The notes under the pieces: model-generated
Told to the model about the DNA's origin: nothing
Databases searched by the model: none
Seen by the model: the letters and a program-made list of their open reading frames with translations, nothing else
In this document: positions 48,680 through 60,458 of the stretch, piece after piece
How positions within the stretch are numbered: position 1 is the first letter of the stretch
Layout of the letters: every line of letters starts with the position of its first letter
Position numbers and translations under genes: made by a program
Assembly (NCBI RefSeq): GCF_020921035.1
Contig: NC_063157.1
Coordinates: 9,088,001-9,152,000 of the forward strand
Reading direction: 5' to 3'
Source of the DNA: Rhodamnia argentea
Lineage: Eukaryota > Streptophyta > Magnoliopsida > Myrtales > Myrtaceae
DNA: 64,000 nucleotides

Positions 48680-50341
48680 TCAAAGTTTCCTACATACTAT
48701 TTGGCACAACACATATGCAAGGGACGACATGAAGGCGGATATCCGAGGACTCAAGTTATGATAAGACACAAAGTTAGAAAGAGGATACCGAGAGCGAGTA
48801 CGATGAGCAATAGGCGAACTCGCGGGAGATTGTGGAGGAGGATCAGAAGCCTGGATTGGAGGTGGTGATGGTGGGGGGCTTGCTGGTGGAGAGTTACAAA
48901 TCCAAATAGAGCGAGGATCGCGTGTATAAACCCGAAGAGGAGTCGGTGATGGCGAGCTTAGATTCGATGGAGTAGCATCGGGAGTAACTGACGGTGGCTC
49001 CAGCTGAGAAGTAGGTGCAGATGGTGGCGGAAGATCCATGGTTAATGGTGCCCGAGGACGAGCATTGCCAAAAAATGCTTGATCCTCAAAGAAAGTCACA
49101 TCGCGATAAACATACTCCCGACGACGAGTAGGATTATAACAAATATATCCCTTTTAAGTACAGGAGTAGCCCACGAATATACATTTTTCTTCACAAGGAG
49201 ATAATTTATCCAATCCAAGAGACAAAAAATGAACAAAACACACACGACCAAAGATACGAGGGTGAACGGACCATAAAGGACAATTAGGATGAAGAAGAGC
49301 ATAAGGAATAGCTCCTTTCAACATAGAGGATGGAAGACGATTAATAAGATGACATCTTGTAAGTAGGGCATGGCTCCAAAATGATTTAGACATATGAGTG
49401 TGAAGTAGTAGACGGCGAGCAACATCCAACAAATGACGGTTCTTACGTTCGGGAACTCCATTTTGTTGCGGAGTGTGAGCGCAAGAACTCTGATGTAAAA
49501 TACCATGAGATTTCAGAAACGGAATGAAGGTAAAAGAGAAAAAGTACTCGTGAGCATTGTCAGTACACAAACACTTAATAGAACAATCATACCGAGTACG
49601 GATTTCATTATAAAACTGCGAGAAAGAATGAAAAACTTCATGACGATCTTTTATTAAATATAACCAAGTTATACGAGTACAATCATCAATAAAAGTGACA
49701 AAATAGAGAAGACCAAATGAAGACTCTCGACTAGGATCTCATACATCGGAGTGAATTAACTCGAATGGATGTGAAACACGACCCGAAACACGAGGAGAGA
49801 AAGACTCGCGATGGTGTTTACCCAACCGACACGTTTCACAATTAAACCGAAGACCCGAACTAGACACGAAATGAAAACGTCAGAGTACGTTTGCCGATGG
49901 ATGACCAAGGCGACAATGTAATCGGTAAGTATCATACACGCCTTTATTCTGAACCGTTGTAGCCGCAGCAATAATCTCGGGGTCTAGGATGTACAATCCA
50001 CCAGCTTCACGCCCACCACCTATTCGGCGTCCGGTCTTCCGATCTTGAAGAACACACGAAGATGAAGAAAAGATAATATTGCAATCAAGATCGCGAGTAA
50101 TAGAACTAACTGATAATAGATTGTAAGGAAAGTGTGGAATATGATAAACAAAGGGTAAGGAGACAGAGGAACTCAATGATAAACAACCTGTACCAGTTAC
50201 TTTAGAATGAGAACCATTTGCTAAGGTGAGCGATATAGAAGAAACAAATGAAGTGGATGTGAAAAGATGAGAATTGCCGGTCATCCGATGAGTGGCACCC
50301 GAATTAATAACCCAAGAACGAGGAGGAGCCGTATTGGACAA
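48680..50341 (-). pseudogene. Copia protease and integrase, broken
   Basis: The protease region (50341-50000) has WVINSGATHRM, where the usual copia active site is D-S-G-A; the catalytic Asp is Asn here. The GAG-pre-integrase motif is LHCRLGHPS (about 49905), followed by a stop, then the zinc-binding C-E-T-C part. The integrase core contains HSDV followed by a stop where Trp is usual. A later block holds PQQNGVPERKNRH with the catalytic Glu. The C-terminal part (KCIFVGYS) and a Pro/Ser-rich linker (49099-48700) lead to RT. Confidence 0.9.
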
Positions 50342-50445
50342 GAGACGGGTAGGATCATCACGTCGTGTTAAAGTAGCAGTGGGATCGGAGACACCACCAC
50401 TCTCACTCTATCGTGCTCTGACCAACTCATCATATTCTGCACGAG

Positions 50446-51469
50446 TCAAGTGTACTGTACCATCTTTAGAGGAGGATCCAGGAGAAGGAGCCCAAGGCTT
50501 GGCATCAATAGAAGCATGTAGACCCCGCAACTCGGGATGGAGATCACAATAATAATCAATAGTGTGCCTAGAAAGTTGACAATGAGTACAAAAGCGGTTC
50601 GCTCGACCACCACCACGAGCTCCTCTAGAAGTATTAGTACCACCACCGCGAACGGCATCTCAACCTTGAAAACCATGACCACTACCACGATAAGAACTAT
50701 CGGAATTCCAATGTCCACGACTACTAATACAGCCACGAGTCCCTTTACCTCCACGAGCCACCATAGTACTACCGTTCGAAATTGGTGAAGTCTTAGAACT
50801 GGAAGTGTAACGAGCAGCTCGAGAATACACTTCTTCAATGGAAGAAAGAGTGCTCTGAGAGGTAATCTGTTGATGAAGAGCACTATGATCCGGACCAAGG
50901 CTACGAAGAAAGAGCATGGTTATCATGTCCGCTTCTCGTCGTTGCATCTAAGTAACTGTGGTAGCGGGTGGAAAATAAGACTTGAGGCGCCGATACAAAG
51001 ATGCAAAATGAGCATAATGTTACGCCAAACTAGCATCACCAATTTTGGCTTCAAATAAAGCCTGCCACATATCATAAACCCGATTCATGTTATTTTGTCT
51101 AGAATATAATAAAACACACTTTGTCCATACCTCACGGGCTGTAGTGAAATCCATGAAAAGATGGCGAACAGATTCAGCCATATTTCCCCATAAAAGTGTA
51201 CGCAAAGTAGCATCTACGTACTTCCATTCTTCTAGACTATCCGAATCTGCAGGTGGTTCTTCTTCAAGCCATCTAGACCGGCGATTAGAATAAATAAAAG
51301 TTGAAAAAGCCATCGACCAAGAAGGGTAGTTGGTACCGTCCAACTTAACCAAGGTATTGTGTAGATTTGTCATACTATAATATGGACCAAAAGATACCGA
51401 ACTCGAAGAAGCACTAGAGGGGCCCCGGCCAGAAACAATTGATGGAGAACTAGATGAACTAGTAGACAT
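50446..51469 (-). pseudogene. Copia gag, broken
   Basis: Gag starts at 51469 (MSTSSSSSPSIVSGRG) and holds VKLDGTNYPSWSMAF and EVWTKCVLLYSRQNNMN, typical of copia gag. An in-frame TAA follows DASLA. The frame resumes at 50947 (MITMLFLRSLGPDHSAL), then comes an Arg/Gly/Ser-rich stretch and a zinc-knuckle-like C-x2-C (near 50580). The product would be truncated. Confidence 0.88.
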
Positions 51470-51975
51470 CCTCCCAAACCACTAATTACTGGAAACTTGA
51501 CCCGCGTATGTAATAAATAACACACACCCCACTTACTATAGAACTTCTTCAAGTATCCACAAATCTCAGTAACCCCACATGTCAATCCAACTTCAAAACA
51601 CAAAATTCGGAGAACCGACACTTCAAAAACATCACATTCAGCCAAAAAATTGCACCACCAAATTCAATGCTCCTTTTGGACACCACAACCAGTGCCAAAT
51701 TCACCGATCTAGGCACCAAACCAATAAAAAGCAACACCAAATTTCAATCTCGGATCAACCAAATCAAGACAGAATCAGCAATAAACCACCTAGCAACGAA
51801 AAATGCCATTCACAGTGGCCACACCTTCATCGATAACCCACTCACAGCAGCCCAATTAGCACACTTAACCATTCATTAGAGCACTTGACTTACAACAACG
51901 AGGTCACAAGAGAAATTGACCTCAAATTAGCTCGTCGGATCAAGAGAAAGAGAAATTGACCTCAAATTAGATCGT

Positions 51976-52295
51976 CGGACCGGGAGATGTCCCGCCCGGG
52001 GTCGCCCGGTGAGCGACTTAGCCTTGGAGTAGTCCGGCTTGGGTTGCTTGGTCTAGGCGCCTCGAGTCCTGCGGTCGCTCGGCCAGGTCGCTCGGTTTAG
52101 GTGACTCGAGCACCGCTGCCGCCCGGCCCGGGCGACTTAACCTTGGAGTCTCTTGGCCGGGTCGCTCGGCCCGGGCGACTCGGCCTTGGAGTCGTCTAGT
52201 CCGGGTGACCCCTCGAGTCGCCCGGTGCGGGTGACCCCTCCCCTGTGTCGCCCGGTCCGGGCGACTCGGATCCGGGGTCGCCTGGATCGACGACT
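51976..52295 (-). repeat. GC-rich palindromic repeat array in the copia leader
   Basis: About eight diverged copies of a unit whose best copy is GTCGCCCGGTCCGGGCGAC (52247-52265), a perfect inverted repeat with one central base. Near-palindromic copies lie at 52118-52136 and 52161-52179. Some units are separated by 'tcggccttggagtc'-like spacers (three copies of 'ccttggagt'). The array lies between the primer site and gag, in the would-be RNA leader. Confidence 0.85.
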
Positions 52296-52370
52296 TCTTT
52301 TGACATGGAGGAGGAGTTTTGTGGTGTTTGCCGTTCGTTGGTATCAAATCTAGGATTTAGTTTTAATTGA

Positions 52371-52382
52371 GCTCTGATACCA
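52371..52382 (-). other. Primer binding site (tRNA-iMet)
   Basis: TGGTATCAGAGC on the minus strand, immediately after the 5' LTR; this is the standard copia primer site complementary to the 3' end of initiator tRNA-Met. Confidence 0.95.
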
Positions 52383-52515
52383 TGTTAACGATAAAAGAAC
52401 AATTGTATTATTTCTCAAAATAAGAGAAGTACTTATAGGCTTAAGGTTAAGCCTAGTACAATTACACTTATACCCCAACATTACATTTGTACCCTAACTT
52501 GCTAATACTCTAACA
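52383..52515 (-). repeat. 5' LTR of the copia element
   Basis: 133 bp, starts TGTTAACG and ends TCTAACA on the plus strand, followed directly by the GAAGC duplication. It pairs with the LTR at 47002-47134. Confidence 0.95.
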
Positions 52516-52520
52516 GAAGC

Positions 52521-53374
52521 ATTGTTTCGACAAGATGATTGCTATATGTTCTCTTATTTTATCGCAAATCGTCCCACGGCCTCAAGGGGACGCTCCCGCC
52601 GTAATGTCCCTGTCATGCCGACGCTTTTGGTTTATGCTGATTCCTACGGGCCCGAACCCGAACCCGAACCCGATCCTCGCCTTGTTCTGTGACCCAAGAA
52701 GTTGCAATGCGCATCTGGTTCAAGGAGAGACATAACAAAAAGGTTCTGTCCTAATGAAAGGACACAAACAAGAAAGAAGCAACAAAGAACCTTGGAGCAA
52801 TTTTAGTTCACTCATCAAGTGGAACTCGAAAATGGGAGTGAAAGCATCACTAGGAGATTGGCAATTTCCGTTCTATATCACTGCAAGAGTTTTAGCAAAA
52901 GCCTGTTGCCACAAGTACCTTCAAAATCCTTTGGAACGCATTAATCGTGCAAATAATCATCGGTCAAATGATGTGCACGTTAATCGAATACATGTGATTA
53001 TTTATGGTCGGAGCGATCTGTAAGTGCTCGTCGCGATAGCGCGGCACCCAGATTTTCGGCGAATATTATTATGCGATTATTATGATTTGAGAACGCAAAA
53101 GCAAAATACTAGATCACAAAACGTGGAGCCAACGACATCTTGGTACAGTTGACTTTGATTTTGACCGGACGACGATCATTTGCGACGAGACCAGACATTT
53201 TGAGCGACTCAATTGGACTAGCTAGCTAGTCCTTCGACCCCCACCCCCCAAAAAACAAAAAAGAATAGGACTGGCTAGTCCTTCCGATAGGTAGTCCCGA
53301 ACTCCGGCCGACCACAACGGCCGTATTTCTTCACTTCTCCGGGTCTCCCTCGCCGGAAGAGAGAGCGAGAGAGA
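52521..53374. other. Intergenic between the copia insertion and MAU2
   Basis: The left part is the MCU 3' flank displaced by the insertion; the right part is the MAU2 promoter and leader (a pyrimidine/GA-rich leader just before 53375). A short 'cccgaacccgaacccgaac' repeat lies near 52655. No gene is seen. Confidence 0.6.
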
Positions 53375-56300
53375 ATGGAAGCAGTGGCGGAGGGGCTCTG
53401 GGGGCTGGCCGACTACGCGGAGAGGAGAGGGGAGGTGGGGAAGGCGATCAAGTGCCTGGAGGCCGTCGTGCAGGGCCCGACCTCCCTCCTGCCGATGGTG
53501 GAGGTGAAGACCCGCCTCCGCATCGCCACCCTCCTCCTCCGCTACTCCCACAGCGTCACCAACGCCAAGTCCCACCTCGAGCGCTCCCACCTCCTCCTCA
53601 ACTCCATCCCTTCCTCCTTCGACCTCAAGTTCCGCTGCTCCAGCCTACTCAGCCACTGCTACCACCTCATCGGTGCCATCACCTCCCAGAAGAACATCCT
53701 CCACCGCGCCCTCGACCTCGCCTCCTCCCCTCCCGCCGCCGCCTCGGACCCGTAATTCTCTCTCTCTCTCTCGTTTGATCAGTTTTCGAGGGTTTGATAC
53801 GAGCGATTTCTCAGTTCTTCAGTCCTTGTCAGTCATTTGTTTGTTTCTCTTATGGATTCCTTTCTGTGTCTGAAGGGTTGCCTCTAAGCTCTGGTCCTGC
53901 AACTTCTACTCGCAGCTCGCCAACGCTCTTATCATTGAAGGGGACTTTCGTAATTCGGTGTCCTCCTTAGAAAGCGGGTACCGGTTTGCATCCGAATTGT
54001 GTTACCCAGAGCTAGAGGTTGGTGTTTTGCATTGCTTCTTCTTCTACCCGTTCGCTCGATCATTCATGATTTAGATAGGTTCTCGACTCTCTGTTGTGTA
54101 GCTTGGATTGATTTTGGTAGTCACTGGTTAATGGCAGCTAATATTTAAGTATCTAGAGTGCTTGATTTTGTTGCAATTTGTCATGTTTCGATGCTCCTAG
54201 ATAGGATGAACAGCCTAGCATGTCCTCAATTTTTTTTATGCATGTATGTGGGAGGGTATGTGGCACTGGCTTCATTTGAATTTTACTCTTGGATGAGTTT
54301 GAGGGACATGGTCTTTGCATTGTTCTGACTCCTTGTTACTGTATGAGGGATCAGATGTTTTTTGCGACATCTATTCTGCACGTGCACCTGATGCAATGGG
54401 AGGATGAGAGCACAGTAGAAAGAGCTGTTCATAACTGCGACAAGGCTTGGGCCTCCATTCAGCTAGATAGAGTAAGTTTGGGTTTGGATCCATATGATGG
54501 ATAATGCCATTCTTATATTCGGTATGCCCATAAAGCAACTTGTGACATATGGTTTTGATTTACTATCTGTTTCTGCTACAAAAGCATTCTTGAGTACTCA
54601 TTAAATCTGGTTTTTATTCTATTGTACAATGCCATACTCCAAAAGCAACAAGGCTGCCTTGGTTTACTGTTTTACAACGAGCTGCTGCACATCTTCTATT
54701 GTCTTCGGACTTGTGACTACAAGGGTGCTGCAGAGCATGCCGAAAGATTGGATAATGCTATGAAGGCTGATTTGCAAATGACGCAGAATATACGAGAGCT
54801 AACAAGAGAACTCGATGCTTTGGATCAACGCCTTTCCCAGCCTGATCTGCACTCGAGGGATATATCAGCGTTGTCTAAAAAACAAGCTCAGCTTCAAGAG
54901 CAGCTGAAAAGCATGACTTCTGTAAATTCATCTGGGCCTCTGGAACCAGATCAGTATGTAAATATAAAGCAGCTGTGGGGAGATAAGCTGGAGCTGGCCC
55001 CTTCTCCTATGAATGGGGAATGGCTTCCTAGAAGTGCTGTGTATGCACTTGTTGATCTTATGGTGGTAGTTTCTGGACGTCCAAAAGGACTGTTCAAAGA
55101 ATGCAGCAAGAGAATCAAATCTGGCATGCGTATTGTCCAGGGTCAGTGCTTCTTTGAGACAATCCCTTCCATTTGTGTTAGCAAGGTCATCTTCTTGCCA
55201 AGATCAGCTGCATGTGTAATCCCTTTTGCTAATCACTCCAGAATCAACCTGAAAACTAATTTGCATGATTCTTTTGTCTCACCTGTGATTTACATTTGTT
55301 TGCTCTAAGAAAGCACACAAGTTCTAATAATCTGAATCATGTAGTGTAAACAGATGAGCTGATGAAGCTAGGCATAACTGACAATATTAAAGGTAAGCTC
55401 CTGCTTGAACACCAGAAAGCTGGGCACCTTTTCTTTGCATAAAGCTAAATGATTTTCCTGGTTCAAAATTTCTTTTTGGCAGAGGTGGATTTGCAACATT
55501 CTGCTATCTGGATGGCTGGTGTATATTTAATGCTACTGATGCAATTTCTTGAAAACAAGGTGGCTGTGGATCTCACACGATCTGAATTTGTTGAAGCACA
55601 GGAGGTTGGTGGCTTGCCTTCAGAGTTATGTGGAATTTGAAAGAATAACAGAAATGGTTTTTTCTGTAGGAAGTTCTAGGTCGATAATCGATGTTCGGCT
55701 TTTCTACATCATTGACACTATGCACATAAAGCCCATGGGATTACTCAGGAATGGGGGTTCTAGAAAATATAGATAATATGGAGTCAATAGTGGATTTGAC
55801 AGTATCTGTAATTCTTTAAGATTTGAATCTGGCATTCCTCTTTGGAATACCCATCTTTATAAAGAAATTTGATGACCGGAAGCTTGGTTCTATTCACCCT
55901 TTTCATCTCTTTATTAAGCTAAGATAATATGGCTCGGGAATAACAGGCTTATTTGGACGCTCTGCAAGAAGTAAAGCTTTCTCTATAATCTTAGTATGTA
56001 GCTATTGATGATTCTCTAACGGAGCTTTCGGCCAGTTTCCTTATCAAGCTATTTGGCAGTCCAATGGATTTACTGCTTGATCTGCACTTGAGGATAGAAC
56101 AGCATTGTCTAAAAACTATTGGAAACGTGGGAGAGAGAGATCTTGGTTTCTTTGTTTATTTATGAGCAGTAAAATTGTTTTAACACAAGCTAAGAAAAAC
56201 TAAGAGTAGCATCTATACTCGCAGGCTTTGGTGCAGATGAAGAAGTGGTTTACACGCTTTCCAACTATCTTACAGGCTTGTGAGAGCGTAATTGAAATGC

Positions 56301-58799
56301 TTAGGGGCCAATACGCCCATTCAGTTGGCTGTTATAGTGAAGCTACTTTTCATTACATTGAAGCGGCAAAGGTTTGTCATCTGAACTAACCCAACTAACA
56401 CACTCTGGCAAGAGTTGAGTTGTAATTATTACGTTCTTGAAAAATTGCTGGGGAGTTTCCCGCTAAAATGCTTGTTTACTTGCACCAAATTTTAAGCTAA
56501 CTAAACTGATGATAAACTTTCAGATAACTGAGAGCAAATCAATGCAAGCGATGTGTCAGATTTATGCAGCTGTCTCTTACATTTGCATTGGAGATGCTGA
56601 TTCCTCTGCACAGGTAAATAAGGAGGTTGCTGAGAATTTGGCTTTTGTCATGTAATGATGCTCCTGATGGATTAGATTCTAATACTTGTTATTGTTTTCA
56701 TCCAGGCACTCGACTTAATTGGGCCTGTTTACAGAATGATCGATTCATTCGTTGGAGTTCGTGAGAAAACCTGTGTCCTGTTTGCTTACGGTCTTCTATT
56801 GATGAGGCAGCATGATTTACAAGAAGCTAGGTAAATCTCTTGTATCCCCAAGATTTCTTTCCCGGATTAGGGTAGCATGCTTATTGATGCGACTTTGGAG
56901 GGAAACTGATGCATTTAAGAAAAAGGAAACTAAGAATTTTCTGTGAGGATTGAAGTGGATATATTAGGGCCTATTTGGAAACGATTTTGATTTTCTGTTC
57001 TCCGGAAAAAAAAAACATGAAAAATATATTTGGTAACGTAAATGATTCTAATTCTGTTTCTGGGAACAATTTTGGAGCAAAAACAAGAATTAAAAAAAAA
57101 AAGTTGATTCCGGAAAAAAGAATCAGTTTTGAAAATCATAAAAAAGAACAAAGTCTCGATTTTTTTTAAAAGATTAAGTGCACGTGCACTTCTAAACTTT
57201 AAAAAAAATTAAAATTAGATTTGGAAATTTACTAACAACTAATTTTTTTAAAATTAAATTTAAAAATAAGCTTTAAAATTTAACAAAAAAAGTTAAAAAT
57301 TTAAAAAACGGGGATTCAAATAAAAAATGAAAAATGGGGAAGAAATTAAAACTTTAAAAGTTTAAAGTTTAAAAAAAAATTAAAAATGTAAAAAAACGAT
57401 TTTTTAAATTTTTTTAATAAAAGATGAAAATTTAAAAAAAAAATTTCTCGCCACCTAGTTGTTCGCTGGAACATAAATTTTGTGCGATTACCAAAGGCGT
57501 TCTAATTCTCTAAAAATCAATCAGCGAGTAGAATCGGATGATGTGATTTTAATCAGAATTACTTTTTTGGATCATAATCGTTGCCAAACAGACCCTTAAT
57601 AGCTAACCGATATGGTCCTCTTTCAATCACTGGCCATTGATATCTTTATTAATATTTTGGATGATTAAATGTGTTATATCTAAAACTGTGAAGGAGCCAT
57701 TGCCATTCTATCTACTCAAACTATTGATTACAATTATGCATGTATCTGGGGCAATTAATCAAAATGCAGAAAATGTGTTTATTCCTTCTCCATCAGCGAA
57801 GTAAATGGGTTTCTTCGGTTCAGGAATCGGCTAGCGAGAGGATTGCAGTTGACACATTCTCACTTGGGGAATCTTCAACTTGTTGCACAATATTTGACAA
57901 TTCTAGGTAGTCTAGCACTTGCCTTGCATGACACTGCGCAAGCCAGAGAGATCTTGAGATCTTCTCTTACATTGGCAAAGAAACTTACTGATATACCCAC
58001 TCAGATTTGGGTGTTATCTGTACTAACAGGTATATCCTTTATCCCATTCTAGTATACACAGCCTGAATTTGTTTTCTTCTTGGTTATGCATATACTTTCT
58101 ACATGACCTTTCGTCGCATAGCATGGTTCCCTGGTAGTTACCTTTAAAACACTGCTATTCTTGAGATACAACATAGGGCAATGCTGACATTAGATGTAGG
58201 CATGCACATCTCACCTGTCTTCAAGGATTGGAAGCAATTTACCCTAAATAGGCATGGGCATAGTTTAAACTGCTGGATCATGGCATTGAAGTCCTCACTG
58301 TTTTTATACTGGCAAAAGGGGGCGAAAACAAGAAGGATCTAATTGGTCTTTTATGTGCACTATATTTGAGTCCAGCCTTGTATCAAGAATTAGGAGAGAG
58401 AGGAAATGAGATGGAGAACGCTGAATATCAGAGAAAGAAGGTTGATGATCTGCAAAAGAGACTTGCTGATGCTCATTCATCTATTCACCATATTGAAATA
58501 GTAAGATCATCTCTTATGCCCTTGCACTTAACTCCTGTCATGTTGAGCAGAGGGACGTGACTGGAAGTTAACTTGTAGGATTGAAACTAATTATCATCTT
58601 TGCGTATCCTGAACAGATTGACAAAGTGAAACTTGAAGTTCAAAACTATCATGAGCTTGATGCCAAGCATGCTCTAGGGTCATCTATGGGAGTAAATCTG
58701 GATATCCCGGAATCTGTTGGGTTGTCAACCCCATTACCGGCTTCATCATCAAGGCTAGTGGAATTGGACACTGGGAGACGGGGGAAGAGGAAACTTTAG
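53375..58799 (+). CDS. MAU2: MAU2/SCC4 sister chromatid cohesion loader subunit (12 exons, 722 aa)
   Basis: MAU2 (SCC4) pairs with SCC2 to load cohesin on chromatin in the nucleus; it is an all-helical TPR-type scaffold. Exons: 53375-53751, 53876-54017, 54355-54471, 54646-55141, 55354-55392, 55483-55604, 56225-56371, 56524-56613, 56706-56830, 57824-58029, 58376-58500, 58617-58799. All junctions are GT/AG and in phase, giving 722 codons plus stop, near the family length in plants. Landmarks: start MEAVAEGLWGLADYAERRGE; exon 3 MFFATSILHVHLMQWED; exon 4 GEWLPRSAVYALVDLMVV; exon 6 HSAIWMAGVYLMLLMQF; exon 10 LTILGSLALALHDTAQARE; end TGRRGKRKL, a basic C-terminal tail. Intron 9 carries a MITE. No break is seen. 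Confidence 0.93.
56967..57595. mobile_element. Tourist-like (PIF/Harbinger-type) MITE in MAU2 intron 9
   Basis: The ends GGGCCTATTTGGAAACGATT and, inverted, GGGTCTGTTTGGCAACGATT match at 17 of 20 positions. TTA flanks both ends (56964-56966 and 57596-57598), the target site typical of PIF/Harbinger elements. The interior is strongly A/T-rich with poly-A runs and has no transposase. Confidence 0.75.
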
Positions 58800-58847
58800 A
58801 ATAAAATGTGTAAATTCTTTCCTTTGGGGGTTGATTAGTAGAATAAA
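58800..58847 (+). terminator. Candidate MAU2 poly(A) signals
   Basis: AATAAA occurs directly after the stop codon (58800-58805) and again at 58842-58847. Plant poly(A) signals are loose, so the true cleavage site is uncertain. The rest of 58848-59461 is a 3' flank shared with NdhN and has no gene. Confidence 0.4.
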
Positions 58848-59461
58848 AAATGTGATAACATATGTATCATAAACTGTGCAATTGAAAATTCATTCCTAAC
58901 CAATTCTCCTTATGGCAACGTTTCTTGTGTATCAATTGTGCGACTTCCTTCTGTGCCTTGATGCATTTTTAAGTGATCCTTTACTGCTCATCTGTTTCTT
59001 TGAGCATTGTTTTCTCTATCCTTTGAAAAGATGCACTATTAACTTGGGCGAGTTCTGGAGCGTAAGAATGTGAAACTGCTATGCTTTTCCGTTTTACCTG
59101 CCGGGTCTGTTAGTTGATTACATAATAGGAAATGTAATACAATGGATGCGACACAGTGTCTTCCTTGCTTATGCATTTTTCCAGGTGGTGACACGTTTAA
59201 AAATTGTGCTCGTTGGATGCCTTGAGTAGATAATCTAAGAGCAATGAATAGCAAACATAGTTGTGTCAACATATGTAGTTTCTGCACAGGCAACAGCTTG
59301 CCAAGGGCTGTATTGATTTTCTGGTGCTCCTCCCTGCCACGACTGAGTTCCTCGGACAATGGCGAAGTTGGAGCAATCATTGCCTGGAGGATTGTAAATC
59401 ATCTACCGTGCATTCCTGATTTGCTGTTGATATCACTATTGGTGTCCCCTGGCTGGGTCGA

Positions 59462-60458
59462 TCATGATTCGGTATCTGCAGTCAAACCTGCGATTTCTTT
59501 GAGCGGCTTCCACATGACCTTTCGCCTGGGCATGCATTTGAAAGAAGCAGCTTAAAGCTATTACTCATCGAGCGATGAAATGTGCAACTGATTCCCCCTT
59601 AGTAAAATACTTTCGAGCAGTTACAGGTTGGTGCATACCAGTTGCCGCACTCTGCGATGACCCTGACCTTCGGCCGGAGCGTGGGAAGTAAGGCGAGAAA
59701 CTGGAGCTCGGATTTGGACAGAACCTGGGGAACAAAAAGGAGGCGTATGGTATCAACCATCAACATGGGTTGCCTATGCCTCCAAAGAATTCAGGTCGAG
59801 GAGGCTCACGTCTCAACCTACCTTGGCCTCGATTATCCAGACGACTAGGCCTTTAGCATCAGGGGGTAGTGCCGCGAGCCTGTAATCTACTTCCGGTGGG
59901 AAATACCACCTTGCTATGGGCTGCTTCCCGACGTGCGGCTATCTCTCCAATGCAGGAACAAGATCGAAGTCAGGAGGATGTGCCGAAAGGAGTAGATTGC
60001 GATCGAGAAAGAAACGGAGCTGGGAGAGCTCGTGAGCTTACAGGGCAAACGGGGTGAATCTTGGTGAGAGTGGTCTCGGGATCGCCGAGGCCTCGAGCCG
60101 TGAGGTCGAGGAAGTAGTAGCCCTGGCGCCTGAGGCGATTGAGGTAGCGTCCCTCATAGCCTCCCTCGTGAGGCGTGTAGATGGCGAGCGCTTTGTGCTC
60201 CTCGACGTCCGAGAGCCAGCGGCCGAGGTCGGGCTTCAGCAGATCGCCTCCGATAAAGTCCCCTATCCCGACCCCACTGCATCTTACAGGTCCGACCCTG
60301 GACCTTCTTGAAGGCTGTCCTCGCCCCGCACTCACCCTCGTCACATTCAGCTGCTTGGCGATCTTCCCCAAAACGACACGGTCCTCTAGGCATCGCTTGC
60401 GTGGCTGGAGACCGGTGCTGGCCGGCGTGGCACAGTTGAAGCAGACCGCAGCTGCCAT
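59462..60458 (-). CDS. ndhN: Chloroplast NAD(P)H-quinone oxidoreductase subunit N (4 exons, 227 aa)
   Basis: NdhN is a nuclear-encoded subunit of the chloroplast NDH complex (subcomplex A, stromal arm) that supports cyclic electron flow around photosystem I. Exons (minus strand): 60458-60042, 59938-59822, 59724-59639, 59525-59462. The junctions are GT/AG and the phases fit, giving 227 codons plus stop. An N-terminal region of about 50-60 residues looks like a transit peptide (MAAAVCFNCATPASTG, then basic and Ser/Arg-rich). The conserved core is clear: KALAIYTPHEGGYEGRYLNR, RQGYYFLDLTARGLGDPETT, HPVCP joined by splicing to PHVGKQPIARWYFPPEVDYR, GLVVWIIEAK, ELQFLALLPTLRPKVRVIAE, ending in MWKPLKEIAGL. 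The gene is tail-to-tail with MAU2 (663 bp apart). No lesion is seen. Confidence 0.93.

Larger units (their letters stand above)
47002..52515 (-). mobile_element. Complete but inactive Ty1/copia retrotransposon (5,514 bp)
   Basis: Full structure on the minus strand: two 133-bp LTRs, GAAGC target-site duplication on both sides (46997-47001 and 52516-52520), tRNA-iMet primer site (52371-52382) and polypurine tract GAGGGGGAG (47135-47143). Domain order is gag, zinc knuckle, protease, integrase, RT, RNase H, as in copia. It lies antisense to MCU, 162 bp after the MCU stop codon. Several in-frame stops and a changed protease active site make it non-functional. A ~0.9-kb leader between primer site and gag carries an unusual hairpin-repeat array. 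Confidence 0.95.

Noticed and set aside
51976..52295. Considered as a CRISPR-like array because of regular palindromic repeats
   Set aside because: Units are diverged, spacers are not unique, and the context is a plant retrotransposon; CRISPR does not apply.
52018..52353. Frames across the GC-rich leader of the copia element
   Set aside because: They are repeat translations of the palindromic array (Arg/Pro/Gly-rich) with no family resemblance.
53452..53873. Pro-rich plus-strand frames near MAU2 exon 1
   Set aside because: Out-of-frame readings of the GC-rich first exon of MAU2.
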